Shown piece by piece: positions 1 through 10,720 of a stretch of DNA of 64,000 nucleotides. A program made the translations under genes and the position numbers. This DNA comes from Chionoecetes opilio. Taxonomy: Eukaryota > Arthropoda > Malacostraca > Decapoda > Majidae. Numbering within the stretch: the stretch's first letter is position 1; every line of letters begins with the position of its first letter. The stretch spans positions 38,744-102,743 of the forward strand of contig JACEEZ010019096.1 of assembly GCA_016584305.1 (NCBI GenBank). Direction: 5' to 3'. A model generated the notes under the pieces. It was not told where the DNA came from, made no database searches, and saw only the letters and a list, made by a program, of their open reading frames with translations.

Positions 1-560
1 GTCTCACACAGCGCCACGGGTAGGACACCGCCACTATGACAGCCACAACAGGGCTGCCGCCGCCCTCACTTCCCCCTCTATTCCTGCTACTCGGTGACCA
101 GCCAACAGGGCTGGCGCCGCCATCACCTCCATATCCACTCCTGCCTTGGGACCCTTTACAAGGGAGGATAAGGTCACCTCCCAGTGGGCTTACCCACTGG
201 GAGTCCGTCTGCTACTAAATGCTAACCTGACGTGAAGCTCCCTAGCTCTTCGCTTCGCTTCGATACGTGGCTAATTACTACTGGCTTAAAATATAACCCT
301 CCTTCCCTAACCAGTGATTCAGGACTGAGGCGTGGAGGAAAATTCCTCGTTAGCTTATTGATACTTATATGTTATTTCATCTCTTCCCCTATTAATGTAA
401 TTTCTCTCGTTACACTTATTTTCGGTAATATTGGTAAAATTCTAGTGTTTGCCCATACTCTCCCACTTCCCCCAAACAAGTTTGGGGACCTGTGGGAATG
501 CGGGGTTTTCGGGTGGGGAACAAATTATGCGTCGGAAACACTTAATTTAAGAGTTGTGTA
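1..560. other. Unassigned segment
   Basis: Two short open frames lie on the + strand (36-218 and 232-561). The first is proline- and leucine-rich because the DNA is a pyrimidine-rich imperfect duplication: the phrase 'caacagggctg' occurs near 45 and 103, each followed by a CCGCC stretch. Neither frame has a recognisable domain, a plausible splice site or a polyadenylation signal that I can tie to a gene. I treat the segment as non-coding or as an unrecognised repeat. Confidence 0.4.
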
Positions 561-624
561 GGGGGGTAAAATTCCCTAGATCATGGGTAATATCCTTATA
601 TCTAGAGAAAAATTTGCTTAACCA

Positions 625-863
625 AAATTAACCTGGCACTCGTGGAGATGATGGGCCCCATCAGAGTCAAAGCTCCCTGGCCGACGGTTTGGGTTGCCAG
701 ATATGTATTTCTGCTGCAGTGTTACCACGCCGGGCGAGTACCTCTCTCTCTCTCTCTCCTTTCTCTCTCTCTCTCTCTTCTCTGTCTATCTCTCTCCTTC
801 CCTTCTCTCTCTCTCTCTCTCCCCTTCCTTTCCCTTCTCTCCTTTCTTTCTTTTTTTCTCCTT

Positions 864-937
<74 letters not shown>

Positions 938-1099
938 CTTTTTTTTCTCAGAAGGAAAAGGAAGAGAGAGAGAGACTCGCAAAATGAAAGTAAAGAAGAA
1001 AGTAAAAAAATAAGTAAGAAAAGAGAGGGACTAAGGGAGACCTGTGCTACCTCACCTCATCTGACCAGATCAGTCAAGTCACACACACACACACACACA

Positions 1100-1143
<44 letters not shown>

Positions 1144-1315
1144 CATAGCCAGTATGTGATATTATCGTGAATATTTTCATCGTGTGGAGGATGAAGAGGG
1201 AGAAGGAAGAGGAGGAGGAGGGAGAAGAAATAGTACATGACAAAAAAAGAAGAGAGAGAAAAAAAAAGGAGAGAGAGAGAGAAAAAAAGAAAAGAAAAAG
1301 AGATAAGGAAAAGGA

Positions 1316-1378
<63 letters not shown>

Positions 1379-1545
1379 GAAAGGAAGGAGAGAGAGAGAG
1401 AGAGAGAAAGAGGGACTCGCCCGGCGTGGTAACACTGCAGCAGGAATACTGCTCACCTGGCAACCCAGACCGAGTCTCGGCCAGGGAGCTGAGACTCTGA
1501 TGGGACCCATCATCTCCACGAGTGCCATTAACCTAACCTAGCGGG
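625..1545. repeat. Large imperfect palindrome with CT, CA and GA microsatellites
   Basis: The segment is a near-palindrome. The left arm starts near 633 (ACTCGTGGAGATGATGGG) and the right arm ends near 1528 with its reverse complement. The arms also share the phrase CTGCAGTGTTACCACGCCGG near 713 and, inverted, near 1420. Inside the unique arm ends come a (CT)n tract (about 741-947) and a (GA)n tract (about 1198-1410). A (CA)n tract (1081-1140) lies in the loop. Open frames across it are runs of Ser-Leu or Arg-Glu and are not genes. Confidence 0.85.
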
Positions 1546-1555
1546 GGGCTTGACC

Positions 1556-1612
1556 CACCGATAACCTAACCTAACCTAACCAAACCTAACCAAACCTAAC
1601 CTAACCTAACTA
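1556..1612. repeat. Interstitial CCTAA (TTAGG) telomere-type repeat
   Basis: About ten imperfect CCTAA units, with CCAAA variants, lie directly after the palindrome. TTAGG is the telomeric pentamer of most arthropods. Short tracts of it recur through the window (for example 3593-3830, 9960-10050, 18090-18130, 29228-29270, 37556-37740). The copies are too short and too mutated to be a chromosome end. Confidence 0.75.
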
Positions 1613-2684
1613 TAGTCGGCCCAGCTCAACTTGGTCCCGCGGGTGTGGTGGGTAGATTACTGCAGTGTTGTCACGTTCATCGTTGACAGGCTGACGAGGA
1701 CCCCCCATCATACTTTTAGCTATTACATTAACTATTTTTTTATCATATAGTTTTATAATACGGCTGCATGGTTTTGTGAATGGCTTGCGATTTGATGGTA
1801 AAACAATGTGTCTGTCTACCTTCCATTACACTTGGCATGGTAGCTCATGCGACGTTGCCGGCAGGCTGAGTGACCTTAACACAGCCCCACCCGTCGGTCA
1901 TTCCTGATCACTCCTCCTCAGCCATGGCAGGTTCCCCCGTTCCCTCTCGCGTTCTGCACAGCCAGGGTCGTCCCTGACTTCCCGTGCCTGACCTGCAGGG
2001 TCAGGGGTCACGTCACGCTACAGGGGCTAGGGGCTAGTGGCTGGCTTGTGTGTATTTGGCGCGCGATAGATAAGTTTTCGCGCACTTTATTATGAAGTAG
2101 TATTGATAGTTTCATTTTTTCCTTGATATCATCTACTAAATCAAACCCCACGTCTAACCTAACATAATCTGATTTAAACTAACAACCGTTTATGGCTAGC
2201 TAAAACGGAAAATTTTTGGTATTATATGTATCGCCATTGGCATGGGAAATTGGGGAAATTGGGATTCAAATTAAGGATGAAAAGATCTGCACGATGATGT
2301 AAGTTAAATTTGTTAGTTTTTAGTGCCCAATACCGAAATTGTACCAATACTTTGGGTGATTGGGAAGAGGGCGGTGATGGCTTCTGCGTTTATTTGAATT
2401 TGGCGCACAAAATTCTCGGCAACTAGGTCGATAAAAGACCGATCGAGCGGTGTCTGATTTTTTTTTTTAAACCTAGGCGATCATGACACCAGACCCAGAC
2501 CCAGACCTCTTCTGTCTACAAAAAGGCCGAAAAAGCTCAGTGTGAACCTGCCTTAAGCAAAGAGATGCAGTTATAACTACAATAGGCCGAGATACATTAT
2601 TTTTTGCCGACTTTCTGTTTACATGTTCACACAAGAGGTTGTGAGGGCATGATATGCTGAGTGAAAACCAAGAGATGCAGTTTA
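1613..2684. other. Segment without recognised content
   Basis: No frame with domain features, no clear terminal repeats and no RNA gene are visible. The sequence is mixed AT-rich intergenic DNA. The phrase 'aagagatgcagtt' occurs both at about 2560 and just before the SINE at about 2670, suggesting a small local duplication. Confidence 0.4.
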
Positions 2685-3030
2685 GGGGAGGCGGTAGCAG
2701 AGTGGTTAGAGTCGCCGAGTGGCGTTCTCGAAGACCCGAGTTCGATCCCGAGTGAGACCCATAAATCCACTTGAAATCTTTCTGCACCGTCGAATGGTCT
2801 GAGAACACCCATATGCCCTGTCCATTAAACTCTACCTTCGACTGCGTGTGCATGGGAGGACACAGGGGGGCGGCATGAGCCTCGTCACTATAAGAATCCT
2901 GCCTGCGCCACCACGGGCGAGGGCCAACCATCACAGCCCTCAAGTGAGCCTCCAGGGCCTACCATCCCACCCCTGGAGCTCACTGCCTACACGGGCTATA
3001 GGCATAGATGAAAAAAGAAAAAAAAACTGT
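2685..3030 (+). mobile_element. tRNA-derived SINE (family A)
   Basis: The element opens with a tRNA-like head (about 2685-2757). It has an A-box-like GTAGCAGAGTGGTTAGAG and a B-box GAGTTCGATCCCGAGT, which are the internal RNA polymerase III promoter parts. A tRNA-unrelated body follows and the element ends in an A-rich tail near 3008-3030. A second copy lies reversed at about 39172-38745, and part of the body recurs at 39785-39860. No clear target-site duplication was found. The minus-strand frames that cross it are shadows. Confidence 0.8.
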
Positions 3031-3084
3031 CTTTGCCTTGCCAAGTTATATCAAGTTCCGAGTTATACAGTGCCGAGTTATAAG

Positions 3085-3592
3085 GATTTTACTATATTTA
3101 AATACTAAATACATTTTACGAATGTATTTAAATACTAAATACTAAATACATCAATTGTATTTAAATACATTTGTAAATACATTTTAAATATACACAAATT
3201 TTAACATGTCCAAAAAAAATGGATTTCCTTAGATTTTGGGTTTCCTTAGAAATTTCCTTCTCAGGCCTAAATTTCCTAAAAATAAGGAAATTTCCTTGAA
3301 AGTGGAAACCCTGGTTCACTGTAACATCAGGGTTTCCAGATAGTGGGGCGGGTTTATGGCCGAATTAACTGATACAAAAGTATTTATATTTTTATATTAT
3401 GAGTATCTAAATACAATGTATTTAAATACTCATAAAAGTATTTAAATACTGTATTTAAATACATGACAACCAATGTATTTATAAATACATTTTTAAATAC
3501 ACAACTGTATTTAAATACGTATTTAAATACGTATTTAAATACAAATGTATTTAAATACAAATGTATTTAAATACTGCCCAGCTCTGCTTATA
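3085..3592. repeat. ATTTAAATAC palindromic repeat cluster, hAT-like right end
   Basis: Dozens of copies of GTATTTAAATAC and truncated versions fill the segment, which ends in TACTGCCCAGCTCTG. Read from the other strand the end is CAGAGCTGGGCAGTATTTAA, a form typical of non-autonomous hAT elements with subterminal repeats. A left terminus beginning CAGTGCC near 3071 is possible. I could not prove the 8-bp target duplication. Confidence 0.5.
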
Positions 3593-3830
3593 GGTTTTCA
3601 TTAAACCTAACCTTAACCACAAAGTATACCAAACCTAACCTTATAGGTTTTCATTAAACCTAACCTTAACCACAAAGTATACCTAACCTTATAGGTTTTA
3701 ATGAAGCCTAACCTAACCTTATAGGTTTTCATTAAACCTAACCTTAACCACAAGGTATACCTAACCTAACCTTATAGGTTTTGATGAAGCCTAACCTAAC
3801 CTTAACCACAAGGTATAGCTAACCTTACCT
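3593..3830. repeat. Tandem repeat of about 55-60 bp rich in CCTAACC
   Basis: The unit contains 'ataggttttcattaaacc', 'taaccttaaccacaa' and 'gtatacc' and is repeated four to five times with point changes and loss of parts. TTAGG-type motifs are built into the unit. The array runs into the 3' end of the fragment at 3802-4119. Confidence 0.75.
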
Positions 3831-4119
3831 GGTCGTCCAGCCTATTTTTACACACCTCACAACAGAAGCTCCTCCATTCTACCACAGTCTTTTCAGCGAG
3901 GGCAAAGTTTGTCTGGAAGTACTGCCGAGTGTAGAACTTCCTCAAAAATGCATTTATGAACAGTAAGTTCACACGGGGGGAGAATTTCCACAGCACTTTT
4001 GTGCTGTGAAAAGTGCTCTTGGCACTTTTCACTTCAAAAGTTTTCAGGGCTTTTTTGTCCTCGTCTAAGTAAATCTTAATGCTACGGACCTCGCTCAACG
4101 AACATCCAACACAATCCAT
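3802..4119 (-). pseudogene. Fragment resembling ISXO2/Merlin-type transposase N-terminus
   Basis: A 105-codon frame on the minus strand starts with ATG at 4119. Its central part reads KTVVEWRSFCCEVC, which resembles the conserved W-x2-FCREVC segment upstream of the catalytic domain in ISXO2/IS1016 (Merlin) transposases. The DDE catalytic core is absent because the frame runs straight into a TTAGG-type tandem array. It is therefore a broken fragment or a first exon whose rest is lost. The family call rests on one motif and on recall, not on a search. Confidence 0.45.
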
Positions 4120-4204
4120 TTCTAGCCGTAGACTGGTCAGTGGTCACTGTCTGACAGTCTGACTGATTCAAATCTAGGACCTTTGTCTTAATTGAGAGCC
4201 TTTG

Positions 4205-4309
4205 ATTGGCTCCCGAAACTTCTCTGATTGGCTAACCTATCTTCTGTAACTATTGGCGGGGAAAAAATTGAGCCTGTCATTGGCTATGAATTCGAGCCTG
4301 TGATTGGCT
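4205..4309 (-). promoter_or_regulatory. Cluster of CCAAT boxes
   Basis: Four perfect ATTGGCT motifs (4205-4211, 4227-4233, 4279-4285, 4303-4309) and one ATTGGCG near 4252 are spaced about 22-27 bp apart. Read on the minus strand they are AGCCAAT boxes lying 86-190 bp upstream of the ATG at 4119. This is the arrangement of an NF-Y-type promoter. The motifs are seen directly. Promoter function for the transposase-like frame is inference. Confidence 0.5.
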
Positions 4310-4344
4310 ATCCTGTCCCTGGTCCTGAGTCACTTGTCACACAG

Positions 4345-4960
4345 TTATTATGGAAGGGTGTGGCTGTACCCTATTGTCTGTATGGGTCAGAAGTGACTCA
4401 GTACAGGGAAGGAGACATTATGAACTTGGAGAAGGCTCAGAACACAGTAGGCAGATGAGGACTGGCAGCTTGTAGGAGCACTGCTGTAGAGGCCATAAGG
4501 GGAGACATGGGATGGAGCACCTTCAGGGAAAGGATAATTAAAGGAAAACTGGTGTTCCACAAGAAAATTGAAAAACTTACTGAAGATAGATGGGCAAAGA
4601 AAATATCCCAGGAAAATAAATAAAGTTCCATCTGGAAGAAGGAACTAGAGAGATGGAAAAGGAGATAAACTGTGGGAGAGGAATGGAACAAGAACCAGAA
4701 TTGTAACTGCAGGGTAGGAGAGAAAGAAACCGTAGAACATGACATTGTGGAATGCAACAAGTATAGGAGTCAGAGGGAAAGGCTTATAGCGTCAATAGTG
4801 ACAGTCCTAGGCAGAGAGGAGTGGGACAGGAGGCTACAGCAGAAAGACGGGGCCCTGTGTACGGTGTTAGGGCTGTATGGGGACAGAAAGGAAACAAAGT
4901 ATTGTAAACCCCACCAAAGTGTTCCTAACGCAGTGCTGGGAGATAAGAACACAAAAGAAA
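4345..4960 (+). mobile_element. 5'-truncated non-LTR retrotransposon fragment (copy 1)
   Basis: Broken frames encode the C-terminal region of a reverse transcriptase polyprotein. They include YCLYGSEV with the downstream QNTVGR, a GDMGWSTF segment, then a CCHC-type knuckle (CNCRVGEKETVEHDIVECN). A second copy lies at 25847-26540. Relative to that copy this one lacks about 215 bp after 'ggaatggaacaaga' (near 4691) and has an early stop. There is no full reverse transcriptase domain, so the fragment is dead. The clade is not certain; RTE- or Jockey-like elements are candidates. Confidence 0.7.
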
Positions 4961-5174
4961 CAATGAATTGGGATGATAATCAAAGGATTGAAAACTGATG
5001 AAAATGTTTTTCCCAGATGAAATAAACAGGGGAAGAGTTTACAAGTTTTGTTAACGAAGAAGACGAAGTGGAAGAGGACCTATGAAGCGATACTAAGCGA
5101 CAAAGGTCACAAGAAGAAGAAGAGTTGAACAGCAGAACAAGAGTTCGTCACGAATGGTCACTGTGTTGCAGTGT

Positions 5175-5371
5175 TGTAGTCAAGACCAGACCCTCCGAGA
5201 CCAAGACCAAGACCAAGACCAGACCCTCCGAGACCAAGACCAAGACCAGGCCCTTCGAGACCAAGAACAAGACTAAGATCAGACCTTCCGAGACCAAGAC
5301 CAGCCCACCAAGACCAAGACCCTCCGAGACCAAGACCAAGACCAAGACCAGACCCTCTGAGACAGACTAAT
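5175..5371. repeat. Minisatellite of AAGACC and GAGACC units
   Basis: Units of CCAAGA, grouped into a higher-order form 'accctccgagaccaagacc', repeat across about 200 bp. A related tract at 16885-17010 mixes the same unit with the palindrome GGTCTCGAGACC. All frames across it (Lys-Thr-Arg-Pro rich) are repeat translations, not a gene. Confidence 0.8.
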
Positions 5372-6370
5372 ACCAAGAACAGGCATATAATTTTTTTTTT
5401 TATAAATATGACTATTATCTGAATGTTTTTGCCTTTGATTACTCATTCCGGTGTGCGAACGGAAACTAAGCGAGACTAGTCCAGTACACCTCACTGTCCG
5501 ACGTCCTATGTCACTGCCAGACAGAGTTGCCAGGTCCTGCCAATTGTTGTATTTCTTGCCAGAAATTACTCAACAAATTTTGGAATTTGCCAGAAATATT
5601 CGTCAATTGAATTTAATTTTCTTATGCTGAAAAATTGAAAATGGCAAAAAAGTAAAGTGTGAATGCCAAAAGTATATTTTGTGGTTTGTGCACCTGGCAA
5701 CCCTGCTAACAGATGTGCTCGATGTAACGACTAACGAGCTCTGGTAGAAGGGGGGTAATGGTAACTTATAGGGGAGGAAATATATTTACATAATTTAATA
5801 TATGTGAACAACTGAACATCTAGGTCAAATATTTCTGCTTTCATTGCATCGTTGGCATGAAGAAACAAACATAGAAAAATAGCAATTTTTGTGGTTACGT
5901 TTTCCAAGCGAGCTAGCTGAACCTGTGGTGTACGTGTACGAAGGGTGCGGGGATTGCACAGGCCTACACATATATGAAGTACACGGAGGTGAACAGAGCT
6001 GCAAACATGCGTGCGTGCAAACGGAGATTATCACTGCGAGATTGGGTACGTCATGCATGTTCTCTCGACTCGCACGCACTCTATCAGCGCTCGCAGGGCT
6101 CAGCTCATGCATCATCACCGTAGGGTTAGTCAGGCAGTATCTATAGACAGTACCAAGGCTAAGGGAGGAAGGTTAACTCATTTCGCTTTACCGCCTCCCT
6201 CCGGTGGGGTGACAGATTCTGTGACGTATCGTATCGTCTCCCGACCAGGGTCAGGAGAGGGACATCGGGTCAGTGTGTGTCTAGCTGTCCAACCGTGTTC
6301 ATCTCTCCGTTTGTCATTTCTCTTCTCTTTCTCTCCTCCCCTCCCTCCTCCGTCCCTCCCTTCCCTTCCT
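5372..6370. other. Unassigned segment
   Basis: Frames at 5825-6118 (minus) and 5889-6376 (plus) are open for 85-121 codons but overlap each other on both strands and show no family signature. Nothing else with clear repeat borders was seen. A host exon cannot be excluded. Confidence 0.3.
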
Positions 6371-6376
6371 CTCTAG

Positions 6377-6410
<34 letters not shown>

Positions 6411-6603
6411 AATCTCTCTTCTCTCGCTTCTCTCTCTCTCTCCCTCTCCTCTCTCTGTCCCCTCTCTCTCTCTCTCTCCCCCAAACCAAGTATAAAAAAC
6501 AATTAATTAAGAAAATTATAACTTTTTTTTGTTTTGGGGGCTGGAAATGGAATAGTGAAAAGAGAGAGAGGAAGAAAGAGAAATAAAGAGAGAGAGAGTA
6601 GAT

Positions 6604-6639
<36 letters not shown>

Positions 6640-6650
6640 AGAGACCCTTG
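6371..6650. repeat. CT tract facing GA tract (hairpin-capable)
   Basis: A (CT)n-rich stretch (6373-6480) is followed, after an AT-rich loop, by a (GA)n-rich stretch (6559-6642). The two are inverted with respect to each other, as in the larger structures at 625-1545 and 44792-45482. Confidence 0.75.
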
Positions 6651-6786
6651 ACCTACCACCAATAGAGGACTATTGTCCTGGGATGTGGGGAGAGTTCCCA
6701 TAAAATGTAACCCATCCTCCCCTTCCCCTTTCTGGTTTTTCTATGGTGACGTCACGCTCGTCCATAAGCCACGTCTCCATGAAATA

Positions 6787-7007
6787 GACTGGGCAGAATA
6801 TTGGAAAGTGTTCATATTAAAAGTGATTGAGGCATTTTCCATGTTTACGGCTGGCAAACACATTTTTTAGACGTACTTATATGTTCTAAATCATCTAGGG
6901 GGGTTTGGTCCGGCTGTATTTTTCAATGGTTAACCCTTAACGTGACAAATTCAAAATGGCCGTGCTATCGAAACATGAAAAAATAATTTTTTTGTCATAT
7001 CTATGTA
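6787..7007. repeat. Host repeat, left part, containing 'aatggccg' motif
   Basis: The segment from 'gactgggcagaatatt' to 'caaaatggccg' recurs at 16085-16270 and, inverted, at 16440-16660. It is cut at the TA dinucleotide 7006-7007 by the element starting at 7008, and the host repeat resumes at 11165. This shows that the 7008-11164 element inserted into an older repeat. Confidence 0.7.
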
Positions 7008-7429
7008 GGGTGGGTGTGGGGGGACACCGTACTATTAGTGGCAAAATATTCAGAAAACTCCATTTTTTTACCTGAGAGAGTGCACACTGTGCCCCAAACA
7101 ACTTCACAATATGGCCCCACCTATGGTACCCTGCATGAATACTTAACTCAGTACTAAGGGTCATTAATGTTTTTTATAAATTTTTGGCACCTCGGTCCGG
7201 TGGCCCCCCACGAGGGGGGACACCGGATCAGGTATGGGGGGCACCGTATGATATTTTTAAACTCTATTACATCAAACATTATTGTGTTTTTTTTTGCCTG
7301 AAATCAACATTATATGCTTAGCCTAGACCCCACCATTATTATTAGGTGCTGAAATGAAAGATAAGCTCATATAAAATAGCATTTATTAAAAGATAGGTCT
7401 CAGGTTTTTTATGCTCACTTTCAGAAGTG

Positions 7430-9620
7430 CATCATGAAGGCATGCAGCGGGGGAACCACCTTCACCAGGTCAGCCTGCTCCTTGGTGATGGCCCTTGAGG
7501 TCACCAGGACACCCTTGCACTGTTCTGGAATCAGACAGAAGCGTCATCTAGGATGGTAGGAAGGTGAACGTGTCTCGGGTGTTAGCGGACTTCATCCGGA
7601 GGAAAGAAGGTTTCACATTTCCATCCTCCATGATGGCCAACACCTGAGCAAATAGCACACTAATGTTCCCACACCCCTTCCCCCTCCAGCTTCAGCTGAA
7701 ACCAGACCAAAGGTCCCCCACCTGTGATGTTTTCGCAGCAAAAGGGTAGATGCTGCAGTCCAGGTGCCCTCGTCGTCCACCTCATCCGAGTACTCGGAGG
7801 AGTCGTCCAGCTGAAGTCGACATCATCAACCTCCTCCTCGTCAGTGGTGTCCTTCCTCCTGGGACAGGCACAACCTTCTTTCCGCTGTGGCCCTTCTTCT
7901 TTCCCAATGTTTTCCTTTTCAGCCGCTGCCCTCTTTTTGTCTATTCCAGCTTCTGCCTCTTTCTCTGCCTTCAACCTCAGGTCAGATATTGGCCTCCTCA
8001 TTCTCGGTTAAAATGCAGGCCCGCACCCTCTTCCGTCCCTTTCCATAAGGACGGAGGATTTAGCCCTAGGGAACGGCCTGACAACTCTGGGGGTTAGTCT
8101 GTCTGTTGAGAAGGGTGTCCTGTGGTGGCCAGGGTGCGTCTTGCTCGGCCCGGGGTGCAGGGTGCATCGTGCTGGAGGCCGGGGTGGCAGCTCTGTCGTG
8201 CTGGGGCTCGGGGTGGCAGGCTCTGTCGTGCTGGGGCCGGGTGGCAGGCACATCATCAGCCGGGAGACACAGCGGAAGGGGTATAGCTTCTCGAGGTATG
8301 GCCTTCACCAGTCGCTCCTCTCCATCTGAACTTCCTCCATCAGAAGAAGTTGGAGTAACTTCACTACAAATTCTGGTGGTGCCGGTCGCTCCGGTTTACA
8401 TGCGATCCTCACAAACACATCATCTGGGAAGATGTTGCGATTGAGTGGCCATATACCAGTCGCCCGGAAACCACTGAGAAATTGTTGGAGGGGGTATTGG
8501 CTTTGGTCCTGCCTTCAGAAGCAAACTCTGCAACTTGTGGACTGTTTTGTCTCGTTAAGGGTGCATGAGCGCGTGGTCCTGGTCAGTAGGGGCACGCAGG
8601 AATGTTCCTTAAAGGGACAAGAAGACACTCACATCCAATGGCTGGAGTTTGTCTGTTGTATGCGGGAGGCAAGGTAACACACGATTCCATGCATTATCGC
8701 AAACTTCAACATGCTGAATGTTCATGTGACATTTAAAAGAAAAAAAAGGCATTGTCCATGATCAAAGAATCTTGTTCCTAACAGAAGAACAAGACTTCTC
8801 ATGGAGATGCTGAAGTGTCTGCACAAGCATTCACCATTCATCCAGCCACAGGATGCAATATCCCCTTTGGAACCAAAGATCGTGTTCCTCATGAAAGCGG
8901 GATTCCGCCATCGGCTCTGGGAATTATAAACACTGGGAGGATGGACTGCCCCACAGCATTTTATAATGCCACAAACGTCATCTGTCACCGCGTTTTCACG
9001 AGTGTACACTGCGTGGCTACTGGATGCCTCCGCACACACAACCTTGACTGGCTTCATAACAGTCGACAATGAACTCTCATCCAATTGTATATCCGTCCGG
9101 CGTGAATGTGTACGTCTCCAAAGCTAATGTGTAAGCCTTAAAGAAGGTTTCACATTGACTTTGTTGAAGCACAATCCTGGCAAATGGACAGCCCTTCCGG
9201 AGCCTTCCAATACAAGGTTGGATGACGGTTCATGAAGGCAATAGTACCGTACCTTGTCGCCATTTCTCTTTCTCCCAGCAGCAGGATGCTCTTGCTCCAC
9301 AAGCTATGGCATACTGGTACACCATCCTATGCACATCGTTCATGGGCAGTCCGTAGAACATCTTGGCTGCGTGGATGGTATAATCGCAATGTATATTTCT
9401 TGTTGAGGGCTGAAAAACCCTATTGCTACGGGAAGCACAGCCATATAGGTAACTCCATCCGACAGCTTCTTCGATAGATGAAGGCGTCCCTGTAACAAAA
9501 TAAGATGAATTAGGACTTAAAAGGGCCCTTGCTGCAACAAAGGTTGACAAACAAAATAATAATCGAGCGCTTGAAGGCATCCTTTAACAAAAGGAAATTA
9601 ATTAGACTTAGACAGGCCCT
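7430..9620 (-). pseudogene. Tigger-type transposase pseudogene
   Basis: Reading the minus strand from about 9600, one frame holds a CENP-B-like DNA-binding segment (YGLPMNDVHRMVYQYA near 9355-9305). A frameshifted stretch (ICQDCASTK near 9180) follows. Then comes MDESSLSTVMKPVKVVC starting at 9084, which matches the first catalytic Asp region (DETGLTTVQKP) of Tigger transposases. Further on are a GWMN segment (near 8850) and an IMDN segment (near 8755), the usual sites of later catalytic-core motifs. The distal part has DSSEYSDEVDDE near 7790. At least four frameshifts or stops separate these pieces. The usual role is cut-and-paste transposition in the nucleus; this copy cannot make an active enzyme. 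Confidence 0.7.
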
Positions 9621-10129
9621 TGCTGGCAATAAAAGCTAACAAAAAAAATGAAGAAATTTTAAAATCTATAAATCTAAGACCCTTAAGCTTATCCCTGGGT
9701 CTTTGTGCCATGACCTCATCCCAGGGAGACAAAGAAGACGTGGATGAGGTCATACAAAAAGACCTTGGGGAGATATGGAACTAATAGAGCAACTTACAGC
9801 AAGAGTTTGTTTTCTTGATGTTGATCTGTCAGCGGCTTCTTTTCAGGCTGCAGCTAGTGGCCACGCGGTGCTTAAAGCAGCCTCCAGGTCCCCAGTGCGG
9901 TCCATCTGCTTGTCGCTCTTCCTGACATAGTTATGCGAGGCATGATGACGGTGATGGCGGTAGGTTAGGTTAGATCTGAAAAGAGGTTAATGACATTAGA
10001 CATCATGCATAGTTAGGTTTAGGTTAGTTTTAGGTTAGTCTAGCTTAGTATTTTCTTTACAGTGTGAGGCGATTCTTGCATGGCCACCATATTATTTTGG
10101 GACTATGAGTCGGCAAATATATGTGGGGA

Positions 10130-10720
10130 TCACCGACGGTCAATGCCCCCAAAATATGCAGTGTTAAAATGTTTTTTTTTAACCATAAAAAATTAATTCT
10201 AATCCTTCTAATAACATAAATCACTTTATATAATAGTTAGTTTCATGGCTTATAGCATAATAACACTGATATAGCATCATAATTTAAATACCAATGCACT
10301 TCAACTTCACACAACAAAAAAACACTTTCCATTTATTTAATCCCTAGTTGTCACCAACCACCATTTAATATCAGCTAATATGCATAGTCATCACTTTTCT
10401 TATTTTTTCTAAATATTTAAAAATATATAGATTTTCCAAATCGTAGTGATGCGGGGGGATCCGAACGTCAGGGCCCCGAAAATAGCAGTGTTAAATGGGT
10501 TTTTTAAACCTAAAAATTAATTCTAGAATCTTCTAATAACATAATCACTTGATATAATAATTAGTGTTTAGTTCATGTGCTTATAGCATCATAAATTTAA
10601 TACCATCACCTTCAACTTTAATGCCACAAAAAACACTGTTCCATTTAATTTAAATGCACTAGTTTCACCACCACCATTGAATATCAATGCGATATACATA
10701 GCAATCACTGTTTGTTTGTT
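10130..10720. repeat. Tandem duplication of about 300 bp
   Basis: The block 10130-10410 is repeated at 10440-10715. Shared phrases are 'gcagtgttaaa', 'aattaattcta', 'cttctaataacata' and 'cttcaacttcac/aacttta'. Divergence is roughly 15-20 percent by eye. Both copies begin next to a GGGGATC motif and lie within the right half of the Tigger-like element. Confidence 0.75.

Noticed and set aside
642..1541. Overlapping long frames rich in Ser-Leu or Arg-Glu
   Set aside because: They translate CT and GA microsatellites in several phases on both strands; length comes from the repeat having no stop codons.
1556..1612. Chromosome end
   Set aside because: The TTAGG-type tract is short and mutated, and ordinary sequence continues on both sides.
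2685..2757. tRNA gene in front of the family-A SINE body
   Set aside because: The anticodon region does not fold well and the SINE body and A-rich tail follow directly.
5125..5376. Lys-Thr-Arg-Pro-rich and Leu-Gly-Val-rich frames
   Set aside because: They are translations of the AAGACC minisatellite on the two strands.
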